A stretch of 64,000 nucleotides of DNA from Polyangiaceae bacterium (GTDB taxonomy: Bacteria > Myxococcota_A > Polyangia > Polyangiales > Polyangiaceae): NCBI GenBank assembly GCA_020633205.1, contig JACKEB010000021.1, positions 181,538 through 245,537 of the forward strand, given 5' to 3'. This document shows, piece after piece, positions 34,077 to 41,839 of the stretch. The first letter of the stretch is position 1. Each line of letters opens with the position of its first letter. The notes beneath the pieces were generated by a model. It saw nothing but the letters and a program-made list of their open reading frames with translations, was not told the DNA's origin and did no database searches. The position numbers and the translations under genes were made by a program.

Positions 34077-34138
34077 TGGAGGGCGCGGAACCTAGCTCAA
34101 GGGTTTCGGCTGTTCAAGCGCGCCCACACAAAAATTGT

Positions 34139-35125
34139 TCAGTGGGTTTGGCGGAGCGCTTTGGGGGCGTCTGCTGCGGGCGCGGGGTGCGGATGAGGCG
34201 CTGCTAGCTCAGCCTCTGGCTTCGGACCTACGGGCACTGGAGTGAGCTTCGTCGGCGGGGGCAGGCTGGTGTCCCGAGCATGGGGACCAAACCGCGCCGC
34301 AACCACCTGGAACAGCCCCAGCGCCGCGAGCATGGACGCGCACTGCACGCCGAGCGCCGTAGCCGGGTAGAGCAGGTAGCCCGTCTCAGCGTCTGCTAGG
34401 GGCGTGAACTGGCGCAGCCCGATTTCCACTGGCACGAGAAACAGCACAAACATCGCCCACCAGGAGCCGCCGCCGCTGGTCGCCGAGCTGGTGAAACCAA
34501 ACAGGCTGCACACGACGATCAGCACGTTCACCCCCGCGGCAATTCGGGTGACCCACTCGGCTGACTGGTTGAACAGCAACAAACCTTCCGTGACGACGAA
34601 GGGCAACGCCAGCACGAGCGCCGTCGCCAGCATGTAGCGGGCGCGGCGATAGGCGCGATAGTGCGCGCGAAATAGCAGTGCGGCCGGCAGCAAGGTGAGC
34701 GTGATGAGCCGCGTGAGATCCCGCAGGAAGCCGCCGTCCAGTGCGATGCCGCTGAGCGGACCGCTACCTTTCAGCCCCATTGCCATCAGGCCAATGCCGA
34801 TGACGAAGCTCACCGCTGCACGCAACCCGTAGCCAAACGGCAGGACCGCCGTCGCGATCAGCGCACCCGCAGCAGAGAAGGAGACCGTGGCCGCCTGCCA
34901 GCGCAGCTCTGGATTGCCGATGCCGTTGCGAAAGGCGAAGCCGAGGCCAACCAATGCGAACGCAATGCCGATCAGCCAGAAGCGGAACTGGCGTTTGCCA
35001 GGCTCCGAAGGCGCGAGATCTTCCCGCAACGCTTCCGACGCCAACATCGGCTTCTCACGAGCTTTGGCTGCGCTGTGGATCCCCGAAGTGGGGCCCCGCT
35101 TTGGAGCTGGATTGGTGACTGCCAT
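34139..35125 (-). CDS. Polytopic membrane protein, unknown function
   Basis: 328 residues from ATG 35125; a start ten codons further upstream would run into the 18-base repeats and is less likely. After an N-terminal cytoplasmic part of about 50 residues there are about eight hydrophobic segments (FWLIGIAFALVGLGFAF; ATVSFSAAGALIATAVLPFG; AAVSFVIGIGLMAMGL; LITLTLLPAALLFRA; MLATALVLALPFVV; IAAGVNVLIVVCSLFGF; WWAMFVLFLVPVEIGL; LGVQCASMLAALGLFQVVAA). The C-terminal tail is Pro/Ala/His-rich (HPHPAPAADAP). No transporter signature recognised. A tandem 18-base repeat sits 16 bases upstream of the start. Confidence 0.8.
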   Translation of the reverse strand: MAVTNPAPKRGPTSGIHSAAKAREKPMLASEALREDLAPSEPGKRQFRFWLIGIAFALVGLGFAFRNGIGNPELRWQAATVSFSAAGALIATAVLPFGYGLRAAVSFVIGIGLMAMGLKGSGPLSGIALDGGFLRDLTRLITLTLLPAALLFRAHYRAYRRARYMLATALVLALPFVVTEGLLLFNQSAEWVTRIAAGVNVLIVVCSLFGFTSSATSGGGSWWAMFVLFLVPVEIGLRQFTPLADAETGYLLYPATALGVQCASMLAALGLFQVVAARFGPHARDTSLPPPTKLTPVPVGPKPEAELAAPHPHPAPAADAPKALRQTH

Positions 35126-35140
35126 GGCGGCGGCGCAAAA

Positions 35141-35193
35141 CGACTCAAACCACACTGCGACTTCAAACCAGGCTGCGACTCAAAACCAGGCTG
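35141..35193 (-). repeat. 18-base tandem repeat upstream of the membrane-protein gene
   Basis: Three units on the plus strand: CGACTCAAACCACACTG (17 bases), CGACTTCAAACCAGGCTG, CGACTCAAAACCAGGCTG. They lie just 5' of the minus-strand gene that starts at 35125, in the place expected for its promoter or leader. Confidence 0.85.
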
Positions 35194-35280
35194 CGTGGCG
35201 ACTCCCAAGGGGTCTGGGAGTGACATCAGCTAAGCGCGCTCCGCGGCTTCACACAAGGACTTCGCGCGATCGCGCACAGC

Positions 35281-36111
35281 TCAAGTCAGGCGAAGCTCGC
35301 CCAAACTTCGCACCAAGGTGTTGCAGAAGTCGCGGGTCGCCTCGAAATCATTGGGTTTTCTGGCGAGGGTTCGCTCATCCATGTAGAGCCGCCGGGCGAG
35401 CTCAATCTGCAGGGCGTGCACATTGACGGTTGGTCGACCGTAGTGTGCAGTCGAGAAGCCACCCCGATACGGATCGTCGTGAGCGACGCTGAAGCCCTGC
35501 CCACGTGCGATTTGCTCCGCTAGGTCGATCACGCTGGGGTGCGCGCTGGTGCCACCGCGGCTGCCAGGAACCACATCGGCGCGCTCGGGCGCTCGGCCCA
35601 GGGCGTCCGGGCGGCCACGGCTGGGCATTGAGTGGCCGCAAAGCAAGATCGCGTAGCCAAACTGGGAGCGCTTGCGCTCAAGCAGTCGTCCAAGGGCATC
35701 GTGGTAGGGCCGGTAGATTTCGTCGAGGCGCCGCTCGAGTTCTGGAGCCGTGAGGGGACGCACCAACGCGGGGGTGCCATCCGTGGTGCTTCGCCAGACC
35801 AAGCCGTGAGGAGCTGCTGGGGCCCTTCCGCCCACGACGGCGAGCGCGTCAATGTCCTGAGGCGCGCGATTCAAATCACAGATGTAACGACTGACCCGTG
35901 AATAGATCAGCGTTGCTCCGGCGCTGGTGGCGTCGGCGTATAGCTCGTCAACGTACAAGTCGGCGTCGCGAGCCAGCGCGCCGGCTGGCGCGATCAACGT
36001 GTTGAGCTCTTCGGCGGTCGCTTGCAGCCCGGCATGGGGCACCTCCACCACGACGGGTGTCTCGGTGGTGGTGGGTTCCTCCACACAGAAGCGGGCGATG
36101 AGCGACGACAC
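35281..36111 (-). CDS. N-formylglutamate amidohydrolase-like protein (HutG/FGase family)
   Basis: 276 residues of the FGase family, which hydrolyses N-formylglutamate in histidine degradation or related formyl/acyl-amino acids. Features: PVVVEVPHAGL, DADLYVDELYADATSAGATL, SRYICDLNRAPQDID, LLCGHSMPSRGR (conserved GHS), and DPYRGGFSTAHYGRPTVNVH then ALQIELARRLYMDE, the most diagnostic part. No other hut genes are nearby, so a role in histidine use is not supported by context. Lies 74 bases downstream of xerD on the same strand. Confidence 0.88.
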   Translation of the reverse strand: MSSLIARFCVEEPTTTETPVVVEVPHAGLQATAEELNTLIAPAGALARDADLYVDELYADATSAGATLIYSRVSRYICDLNRAPQDIDALAVVGGRAPAAPHGLVWRSTTDGTPALVRPLTAPELERRLDEIYRPYHDALGRLLERKRSQFGYAILLCGHSMPSRGRPDALGRAPERADVVPGSRGGTSAHPSVIDLAEQIARGQGFSVAHDDPYRGGFSTAHYGRPTVNVHALQIELARRLYMDERTLARKPNDFEATRDFCNTLVRSLGELRLT

Positions 36112-36184
36112 AGAGCTTGGATCCTTAGCCGAGGGGGACTCGCCCTACCACTCCCCAACTCGAGAGTTGAAGGCTTTCTCGCGG

Positions 36185-37069
36185 TCAGCCGCGGGGATGG
36201 CTGCGGCGATGCGCTTCGCGCACGTGATCGCGGGTGACCTGGGTGTAGATCTCGGTGGTCGAGACGTCTGCGTGACCGAGCAACGTCTGGACGCTGCGCA
36301 AGTCGGCTCCGCCGCGCAGCAAATGGGTCGCGAAGGAGTGGCGCAGCTGATGGGGATGCACCCGTTGGCTGAGCCCCGCGGAAAGCGCATGGCGGCGCAC
36401 GATCTTCCAGAACGCTTGGCGGGTGAGGGCGCCGCCTCGGGGCGACATGAACACCCAGTCACCGTCGCGCGGACGCGCCTTGCGCGCTGCGAGGTACTCC
36501 GCGAGGCGCTGGAGCGCGAGATCCGCGATGGGAACCAGGCGACGCTTGTTGCCTTTGCCCAAGGCGCTGACTACGCCTCGCTGCAGGTCCAGATCACCGA
36601 GACGCAGGCTCACCAGCTCGGACACCCGGAGCCCCGCGGCGTAAGCCAGCGCGAGCATTGCACGGTCGCGCAGTCCGCTCGGCGTCGACCCATCGGGCGC
36701 ATCCAGTAGCTCCAGCGTTTCGCTCTCCGTCAGCGGGTGGGGTAGGGGGCGAGGTACCTTGGGGCGCGTCGCGAGTGCCGTGAAGTCGTGCTGCAGCACG
36801 CCTTCTCGAATGGCGAAGCGAGCCATGCCTCGCAAAGCCGAGAGGTGGCGCGCGCTGCTGCGCGGCCCCAGGCCGCCGAGGTGCAGCGCGCGCTGCCACT
36901 CAGCGACTAGCTTCAGATCGCCCTGCTCGGCTTCGTCTCGGCCTTGTTCTGCCGCGAAGCTGCACCATTTGGTCAAATCGCGGGCGTACGCCGCCACCGT
37001 GTGGCGACTGAGCGCGCGTTCCACTCGTAAGTGGTCCAGGTAGAGATCCGTGAGCGCGTCCCAGCGCAT
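36185..37069 (-). CDS. xerD: Site-specific tyrosine recombinase XerD
   Basis: 294 residues with the complete catalytic set: Arg148 (GLRVSEL), Lys172 (GKGNKRRLVP), His240 and Arg243 (HPHQLRHSFATHLL), His266 (LLGHADVSTT) and nucleophile Tyr275 (EIYTQV). XerD rather than XerC is favoured by SSARHLSALRGMARF, KVPRPLPHPLTESETLELLD, TRQAFW and the C-terminal SHPRG, which follow E. coli XerD closely. It works with XerC and FtsK at dif to resolve chromosome dimers. It sits 54 bases downstream of trpC on the same strand; no phage or integron genes surround it, so it is the housekeeping recombinase. Confidence 0.93.
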   Translation of the reverse strand: MRWDALTDLYLDHLRVERALSRHTVAAYARDLTKWCSFAAEQGRDEAEQGDLKLVAEWQRALHLGGLGPRSSARHLSALRGMARFAIREGVLQHDFTALATRPKVPRPLPHPLTESETLELLDAPDGSTPSGLRDRAMLALAYAAGLRVSELVSLRLGDLDLQRGVVSALGKGNKRRLVPIADLALQRLAEYLAARKARPRDGDWVFMSPRGGALTRQAFWKIVRRHALSAGLSQRVHPHQLRHSFATHLLRGGADLRSVQTLLGHADVSTTEIYTQVTRDHVREAHRRSHPRG

Positions 37070-37123
37070 TCACGCAGTCTAACCCGAGGAGCCGCCACTT
37101 CGCGAACTAGCGGCAGCTGAGGC

Positions 37124-37894
37124 TCAGCCGTCCGCGGCTTCGCGCATTGCACCAAGCAGTGCGCTTGGATCCGGTTGACGCATCAGCGCTTCGCCAATCA
37201 GCGCGGCGTCGGCGCGTCCCTCCGCGACGGCGCGCACATCCTCCGCACTACGCAACCCAGACAACTGCGCGGCCACCACATGCGGCGGTAGCGTGTCGAT
37301 CAGCCGAGCGGCGCGCCCCACGTCGATGTTCAGCTTGTCCAAGTCGCGGGAGTTGACCCCGATGAAGTCAGCGCCGGCTTCGAGCGCAATGCTCCGCTCG
37401 GCTTCGTCCACGATCTCGACCAGCGCGCCCAAGCCGCGCGCCCGCGCAGCCCTCAGGAGCTCAGCGGTCCGCTCTCCGAGGCAGCGCACGATGAGCAGCA
37501 CTGCGTCAGCCCCCGCGTGCCGCGCGTAGTCGAGCTGGATCTCGTCGAGGATGAACTCCTTGCACAGGATGGGGACCTCGGGGGTTGCCGCGCGGATTTG
37601 CTGGATGTGCGCAAATGAACCGCCAAAAAAGCGTTCGTCCGTCAGCACGCTCAGCATATCGGCGCCGCTCGCAGCGTAACGCCCGGCGCGCTCCACGACG
37701 GAGAGCGTCTGGTCTAGCTCGCCAGCGGAGGGCGAACGACGCTTGATCTCGCAGATCAAGCGCAGCGGTCCGCCGCGCCTCGCAAGCTGGAGCGGTCGTG
37801 GCAAAGGGCCGGGTGCAGGCGTTGGTGCTGCCTGCATGCGTGCGATCTCTTCGCGCTTCTGCGCGAGGATGCCGTCGAGCACTCCGCTAGCCAT
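37124..37894 (-). CDS. trpC: Indole-3-glycerol phosphate synthase
   Basis: 256-residue TIM barrel that closes the indole ring in tryptophan synthesis. Motifs: LICEIKRRSPSAGELD (catalytic Lys), SVLTDERFFGGSFAHIQQIR, PILCKEFILDEIQLDYARHA, DFIGVNSRDLDKLNIDVGRA and ADAALIGEALMRQPDPSALL. It is the monofunctional form, with no fused TrpF. Its start overlaps the end of trpD by eight bases, indicating coupling. Confidence 0.97.
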   Translation of the reverse strand: MASGVLDGILAQKREEIARMQAAPTPAPGPLPRPLQLARRGGPLRLICEIKRRSPSAGELDQTLSVVERAGRYAASGADMLSVLTDERFFGGSFAHIQQIRAATPEVPILCKEFILDEIQLDYARHAGADAVLLIVRCLGERTAELLRAARARGLGALVEIVDEAERSIALEAGADFIGVNSRDLDKLNIDVGRAARLIDTLPPHVVAAQLSGLRSAEDVRAVAEGRADAALIGEALMRQPDPSALLGAMREAADG

Positions 37895-38939
37895 GGCCGC
37901 CGACCTTGGACAGCGCCTGCCAGCTCTCCAAGAGTTTCCGTGCGGCGCCTGAGTCGAGGGTCGCGCGAGCCGCAGCGGTAGCGGCGCGCGGCTCGAGCCC
38001 CAGCGCGACCACCAGGGAAGCAGCGGCGTTCAAGAGGAACGCATCGCGAGAAGGGTGCACCTCCCCCCCAATCACGCGCCTCAACACCTCGGCGTTGAAG
38101 CTCGCGTCACCGCCGTCGATCGCGCCTGGAGCGCTCTTCTCCAGGCCGAAGTCCTCGGGCGAAACGCTGAACTCCTGCAATTTCCCTTGGTCGAGAGCCA
38201 CGACGCGGGTCGGCGCAAACGGGCTCAGCTCGTCCAGGCCATCTTGGCTGCGCACCACCCAGGCGCGCTCGCTGCCTAGACTACTCAGAGTTTCCGCGAG
38301 GATTGGAAGTAAGTCGTCCGCGTAGGCGCCCAGTAGCTGATGCGTCGCGCGCGCTGGGTTCGCCAGTGGACCCAGGGAGTTGAACACCGTGCGCACGCCG
38401 AGCTCCCGGCGCACGGGCGCTGCGAAGCGCATCGCCGGGTGGTGGTTCGGAGCCATCAAGAAGGCGATACCGACTTCGTCGAGGAGCTTGGTCGCGATCT
38501 CGTCGCCAGCGCCAAGGTCGATGCCGAGAGACTCCAGCACGTCAGCGCTACCGGAGCGGCTCGAAACCGCGCGATTGCCGTGCTTCGCCACGACGAAGCG
38601 GCCTGTTTCGCGCCCGTGAGCTGCAGCGATGATCGCGGCGCCCGTCGAGATGTTCAGCGTTGCCTGACCGTCGCCGCCGGTGCCGCAGGTATCGAGCACC
38701 ACGCGGTGCCCGTGATTCACCGGGATCATCGCCTTGCGCAGCGCGCGCGCGGCCTCAGCGATGGTCTGGGCGGATTCCTTGCGGATACGTAGCGCGACGA
38801 TGTACCCCGCGATTTGGGCCGGTGTCCATGCGCCCGCCAGGATCGCCGAGAAGACGCGTTCCACGCTGCCAGGCCCTGGCCCGCTACGCTCCAGCTCGTG
38901 GAATGCATCGGCGAAGCGCACGTGTTCTTCAGTGGTCAT
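37887..38939 (-). CDS. trpD: Anthranilate phosphoribosyltransferase
   Basis: 350 residues. The ATG at 38939 overlaps the trpG stop (ATGA); the frame is open much further upstream, but only as an alternate frame of trpG. Motifs: DTCGTGGDGQATLNISTGAA (PRPP-binding GTGGD), VAKHGNRAVSSRSGSADVLE (KHGN) and LGPLANPARATHQLLGAYAD. It transfers phosphoribose to anthranilate. Middle gene of trpG-trpD-trpC. Confidence 0.97.
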   Translation of the reverse strand: MTTEEHVRFADAFHELERSGPGPGSVERVFSAILAGAWTPAQIAGYIVALRIRKESAQTIAEAARALRKAMIPVNHGHRVVLDTCGTGGDGQATLNISTGAAIIAAAHGRETGRFVVAKHGNRAVSSRSGSADVLESLGIDLGAGDEIATKLLDEVGIAFLMAPNHHPAMRFAAPVRRELGVRTVFNSLGPLANPARATHQLLGAYADDLLPILAETLSSLGSERAWVVRSQDGLDELSPFAPTRVVALDQGKLQEFSVSPEDFGLEKSAPGAIDGGDASFNAEVLRRVIGGEVHPSRDAFLLNAAASLVVALGLEPRAATAAARATLDSGAARKLLESWQALSKVGGHG

Positions 38940-39508
38940 AGGGACCTCAGCCAGTTGTCGACCAGCTTCATGCCGTGTTCCGTGAGGATCGACTCCGGGT
39001 GAAATTGCACGCCTTCGATGGGCAGCGTTTTGTGCCGGAGGCCCATGATTTCCCCCTCTGCGGTCTTCGCCGTCACCTCCAGCACGTCGGGCAAGCTCGA
39101 CGGCTCGACCAACAAGGAGTGGTAGCGCGTGGCCTCGAAGGGATTCGGCAGCTCCTTGAAGACGCCGACTCCGGTGTGCTCGATGGGCGATGTCTTCCCA
39201 TGCATCAGACGGCTCGCGCGCACCACGTCGCCGCCGAAGTGCTGACCAATCGACTGGTGCCCGAGGCACACGCCGAAGAGCGGCTTCTTGCCGCCGACTT
39301 GGGCGATCACATCGAGGGTGACGCCAGCGTCGTCCGGCGTGCCTGGCCCCGGAGAGAGCAAGACGCCACGCGCCTCGTGGGCGAGCACTTCCTCGACGCT
39401 GATGCGGTCGTTGAGTCGCACGTCGCAGCTCGCGCCCAGCGTCTCCAGGTACTGCACCAGGTTGTAGGTAAACGAGTCGTAGTTGTCGATCACCAGGATG
39501 GCGGTCAC
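38936..39508 (-). CDS. trpG: Anthranilate synthase glutamine amidotransferase subunit
   Basis: 190 residues from GTG 39508 (VTAILVIDNYDSFTYNLVQY); the open frame upstream (to 39583) precedes the conserved start. Class I glutaminase triad: Cys in GVCLGHQSIGQHFGG, and His/Glu in GVQFHPESI. It supplies ammonia to TrpE, or to PabB if shared with folate synthesis. The partner trpE is not in the window: the divergent neighbour upstream is a PilZ protein. Confidence 0.96.
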   Translation of the reverse strand: MTAILVIDNYDSFTYNLVQYLETLGASCDVRLNDRISVEEVLAHEARGVLLSPGPGTPDDAGVTLDVIAQVGGKKPLFGVCLGHQSIGQHFGGDVVRASRLMHGKTSPIEHTGVGVFKELPNPFEATRYHSLLVEPSSLPDVLEVTAKTAEGEIMGLRHKTLPIEGVQFHPESILTEHGMKLVDNWLRSL

Positions 39509-39621
39509 GCGCGGAGCCTCGCACCCAGCAGGCACCGGGTCAACGCGCCTCGCGGCAACCACACGGCGGGGAGCATTCAGCAATTTCTCAATCTACGGCG
39601 CGCTCCGATACGATCGCGTTC

Positions 39622-39939
39622 ATGCCGGAACTCACTCAGTCGGAACGCCGGGCGGCCGCTCGCCAGCCGTTCGACGTCTATTTCAACAAGTACCTCGAGG
39701 GACAGCCCTACCTCTGCAGGTCGGTCGACCTCTCACGTACAGGCATGAAGGTGCTGCGGCTCTCGGAGCCGGTGAGCACGCTCGATGCGTTCCCGGTTGA
39801 GCTGCAGCTACCCGGCGACCCGGAGAGCGTGTGGATCTGGGCACGAGCCGTGCGCAGCGAGCAAGCCGACCAGGCTCTCGAGTTCGTCGGCATCGACGAC
39901 GCCGATCGAGCGCGTATCGAGCGCTACCTCGCGGCTTGA
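39622..39939 (+). CDS. PilZ-domain c-di-GMP-binding protein
   Basis: 105 residues made of a single PilZ domain. The c-di-GMP contact motifs are present: RxxxR in ERRAAARQPF and (D/N)xSxxG in SVDLSRTGMKVL. The remainder (FPVELQLPGDPESVWIWARA, ALEFVGIDDADRARIERYL) fits the PilZ barrel and final helix. Such stand-alone PilZ proteins act as adaptors for motility, exopolysaccharide or transcription control. Its partner cannot be told from the context; it is transcribed away from trpG. Confidence 0.9.
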   Translation: MPELTQSERRAAARQPFDVYFNKYLEGQPYLCRSVDLSRTGMKVLRLSEPVSTLDAFPVELQLPGDPESVWIWARAVRSEQADQALEFVGIDDADRARIERYLAA

Positions 39940-39952
39940 TTTTGGGGGGAGG
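39939..39952 (+). repeat. T/G-run motif, copy c
   Basis: ATTTTGGGGGGAGG begins at the last base of the PilZ stop codon. It is one T and one G shorter than the 16-base form at 31060 and 59844. Confidence 0.4.
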
Positions 39953-40269
39953 GAAGCGCTTGTCGTGCCTCTAGGAGACGTTCGAGAAACCTGGTTGACG
40001 CGCGGTGTGGGGCAGATGCGATGCTCCTCGAGTTCAAGCGCACCCAAGCCTTCTTGCTCTTCGATTGTCGCTTCAAACGCCCGCTTACGCGCCCCACTGG
40101 AGCGCGCTTATGCCCGCGCATTCAATCTTGCCGAGCTGTAATGTGGCCTGTACTGTGGCGCCCCCGAGCCGCCGTAGGTCGGACGCTCGGGCCCAGTCCT
40201 TCGTACTCCCCAACCCACTCCGCACCCCCCGTGCTCGCGCAGTAGCTCTCTGACTGGCGAGGAGCCCAA
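39940..40269. other. Intergenic region, 330 bases
   Basis: No convincing gene. It begins with a T/G-run motif and should hold the promoter of the gene at 40270, for which GAGGAG just upstream of the ATG is the ribosome site. Confidence 0.4.
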
Positions 40270-41409
40270 ATGGCCGAAGAAAAGAAGCCGAAAATCGACC
40301 TCAAGGCCCGCCTTGGCAAAAAGACCATGGTTGGAGGCAGCGCGCCCAGCGCGGTGCCGCCGCCCGTGGGGATCCCCAAGCCCGTAGGCGTGCCCGCGCC
40401 GCCCTTCGCGGCTCCTGCGTCAGCGCCCTCGCGGCCTGCTCCGCGCGTTGATGCGTCGGATCCGTACGCAGCGATCGAGGCGGATCAAGCGCCGGTGCGC
40501 GCTGAGCCCCAGGCGATCAAGGTCGAGATGAGCGAGGAGGTCGTCGCTGCCCAGAAGAAGGGCAAGGTCGTCCTCGTGGTGATCGGCGTCGTGGGCGCTG
40601 CGATTGGTGGCTTGCTCGGCTTCACCATCGGTGACCGCACCGCGAAGAACCAAGGTGCGATGGCGGCGATCGAAGACGCCGCGCGACTCGCGAAGGAAAT
40701 CGACGACTCCAACGCCCAAGCGAGTCAGCTCGCGGACGTCCTTCAGGCGGCAGGCACCAAGCTCGGCTCCAACAAGTTCCCCGACGAAGAGGTGTCGAAG
40801 CTCGGCGAGCTGCGCATCAACTTCACAGGCGCGAACCTGGCAGGCTCCAACATCGGCCGCTTCAAACCGCAGCTCGTGACCCAGCTCGTCGAGTACTCGA
40901 GCCGTACTCAAGAGGCGAACGACCAGAAGGAAGCGCTGCAGTCGATCCTTGGCGGCAGCAAGAAGGTCATCTCCGAGCTCTTGGCAGAGAAGACCGACCC
41001 CAAGGTGCGCTGGAGCGTCTACATGGGCAACGGTGGCCGTGGCCCTTGGGCCGTGATGCAGCCGCTGCCTGCCTCCTTTGCGGTCAACGACAAGAAGGCC
41101 AAGGACTACACCTGGCCGAAGGAGTTCGAGATCAAGCAGGACGGGAAGGCCTACAAGCTCAAGCGCTACACCGGTGGCGACCCCACCAAGGGCGGCGGCG
41201 AGCCCCAGATCATCCCAGTCGACCCCGGTAGTCAGGGCGATGTGTGTCCCAACGACACCATGACCAAACTGCGCCGTGAGGTCGCTAGCATGCAAGAGAT
41301 CCTCAAGGGGCGTACCGGCGAGACCGCCGACCAAGAGAAGCCAGGCCTCATCAGCTTGGGCGAGTCTCTGGTTGAGCAGCTGAAGGCCATCGGCGCCCAC
41401 GCCGAGTAG
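40270..41409 (+). CDS. Single-pass membrane protein with Pro-rich cytoplasmic tail, unknown function
   Basis: 379 residues; ATG 40270 with GAGGAG upstream. Residues 1-95 are a Lys/Pro/Ala-rich, presumably disordered N-terminus (VPPPVGIPKPVGVPAPPFAA). One transmembrane helix follows (VVLVVIGVVGAAIGGLLGFT, about 100-120), then about 260 periplasmic residues: a helical part (AIEDAARLAKEIDDSNAQAS, ADVLQAAGTKLGSNKF) and a C-terminal part with GPWAVMQPLPASFAVNDKKA and DPGSQGDVCPNDTMTKLRRE. No catalytic motif. Followed by a strong terminator, so a single-gene unit. No family recognised. Confidence 0.85.
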   Translation: MAEEKKPKIDLKARLGKKTMVGGSAPSAVPPPVGIPKPVGVPAPPFAAPASAPSRPAPRVDASDPYAAIEADQAPVRAEPQAIKVEMSEEVVAAQKKGKVVLVVIGVVGAAIGGLLGFTIGDRTAKNQGAMAAIEDAARLAKEIDDSNAQASQLADVLQAAGTKLGSNKFPDEEVSKLGELRINFTGANLAGSNIGRFKPQLVTQLVEYSSRTQEANDQKEALQSILGGSKKVISELLAEKTDPKVRWSVYMGNGGRGPWAVMQPLPASFAVNDKKAKDYTWPKEFEIKQDGKAYKLKRYTGGDPTKGGGEPQIIPVDPGSQGDVCPNDTMTKLRREVASMQEILKGRTGETADQEKPGLISLGESLVEQLKAIGAHAE

Positions 41410-41427
41410 GCCGCAGCGAACCAAAAG

Positions 41428-41471
41428 CGCAATACGGGAGCCGCCGAGAGGCAGCTCCCGTATTGCGTTTG
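41428..41471 (+). terminator. Rho-independent terminator
   Basis: A 14-bp stem: CGCAATACGGGAGC (41428-41441) pairs with GCTCCCGTATTGCG (41454-41467), then TTTG; AAAA lies in front, so it can also act for minus-strand transcripts. It follows the stop at 41409 by 18 bases. Confidence 0.8.
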
Positions 41472-41518
41472 TAGTTATCTCCCGCGCTTACCGCGCGGAT
41501 CCACACACCTTCGCTGAC

Positions 41519-41836
41519 TCAAGGCACGCGGCCGAAGGCCACATCGTCCGCTGCGCACACATCGCGGTAGCCTGCGAGCTGTAGGGCCATGCAGCGCACC
41601 GCGAGGTGTACTCGAGCGCCGCGCTCGCGGTCGAAGAGCTTCGCCCACAGCCCCGAGCGTTCGCGCTGGCCGCCGGTGACGCCAATCCAGGCACCGCTCG
41701 GCAGGCTCGAGAGCTCCGGCAGCTGGCGCTGGATGACGCTACACGAACCGATGCCATGGCTTGGCCAGGTCTCGCTGACTCGAGCCTGAACCAGCTGGCG
41801 CGCCGTCGCGCCAGGCTCGAAGGGAGGGCTCGCCAT
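41519..41836 (-). CDS. Small protein coupled to the CBS/CorC-family gene, unknown function
   Basis: 105 residues; its ATG (41836) lies three bases after the stop of the CorC-family gene, which argues that it is a real, co-translated gene. Sequence includes ATARQLVQARVSETWPSHGI, LPSGAWIGVTGGQRERSGLW and ALQLAGYRDVCAADDVAFGR. It has three Cys and no signal peptide. I recognise no family. Confidence 0.55.
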   Translation of the reverse strand: MASPPFEPGATARQLVQARVSETWPSHGIGSCSVIQRQLPELSSLPSGAWIGVTGGQRERSGLWAKLFDRERGARVHLAVRCMALQLAGYRDVCAADDVAFGRVP

Positions 41837-41839
41837 CGT

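Noticed and set aside
36185..37069. Tyrosine recombinase as a sign of a mobile element or integron
   Set aside because: Sequence follows chromosomal XerD end to end, and the neighbours are biosynthetic genes without att-like repeats or phage genes.
38067..38083. G-run similar to the ATTTTTGGGGGGGAGG motif, inside trpD; also at 25919-25934 and 12068-12083
   Set aside because: These are coding and simply encode Gly-Gly-Glu in conserved motifs (trpD, trmD, GGEEF), so they do not count as copies of the intergenic motif.
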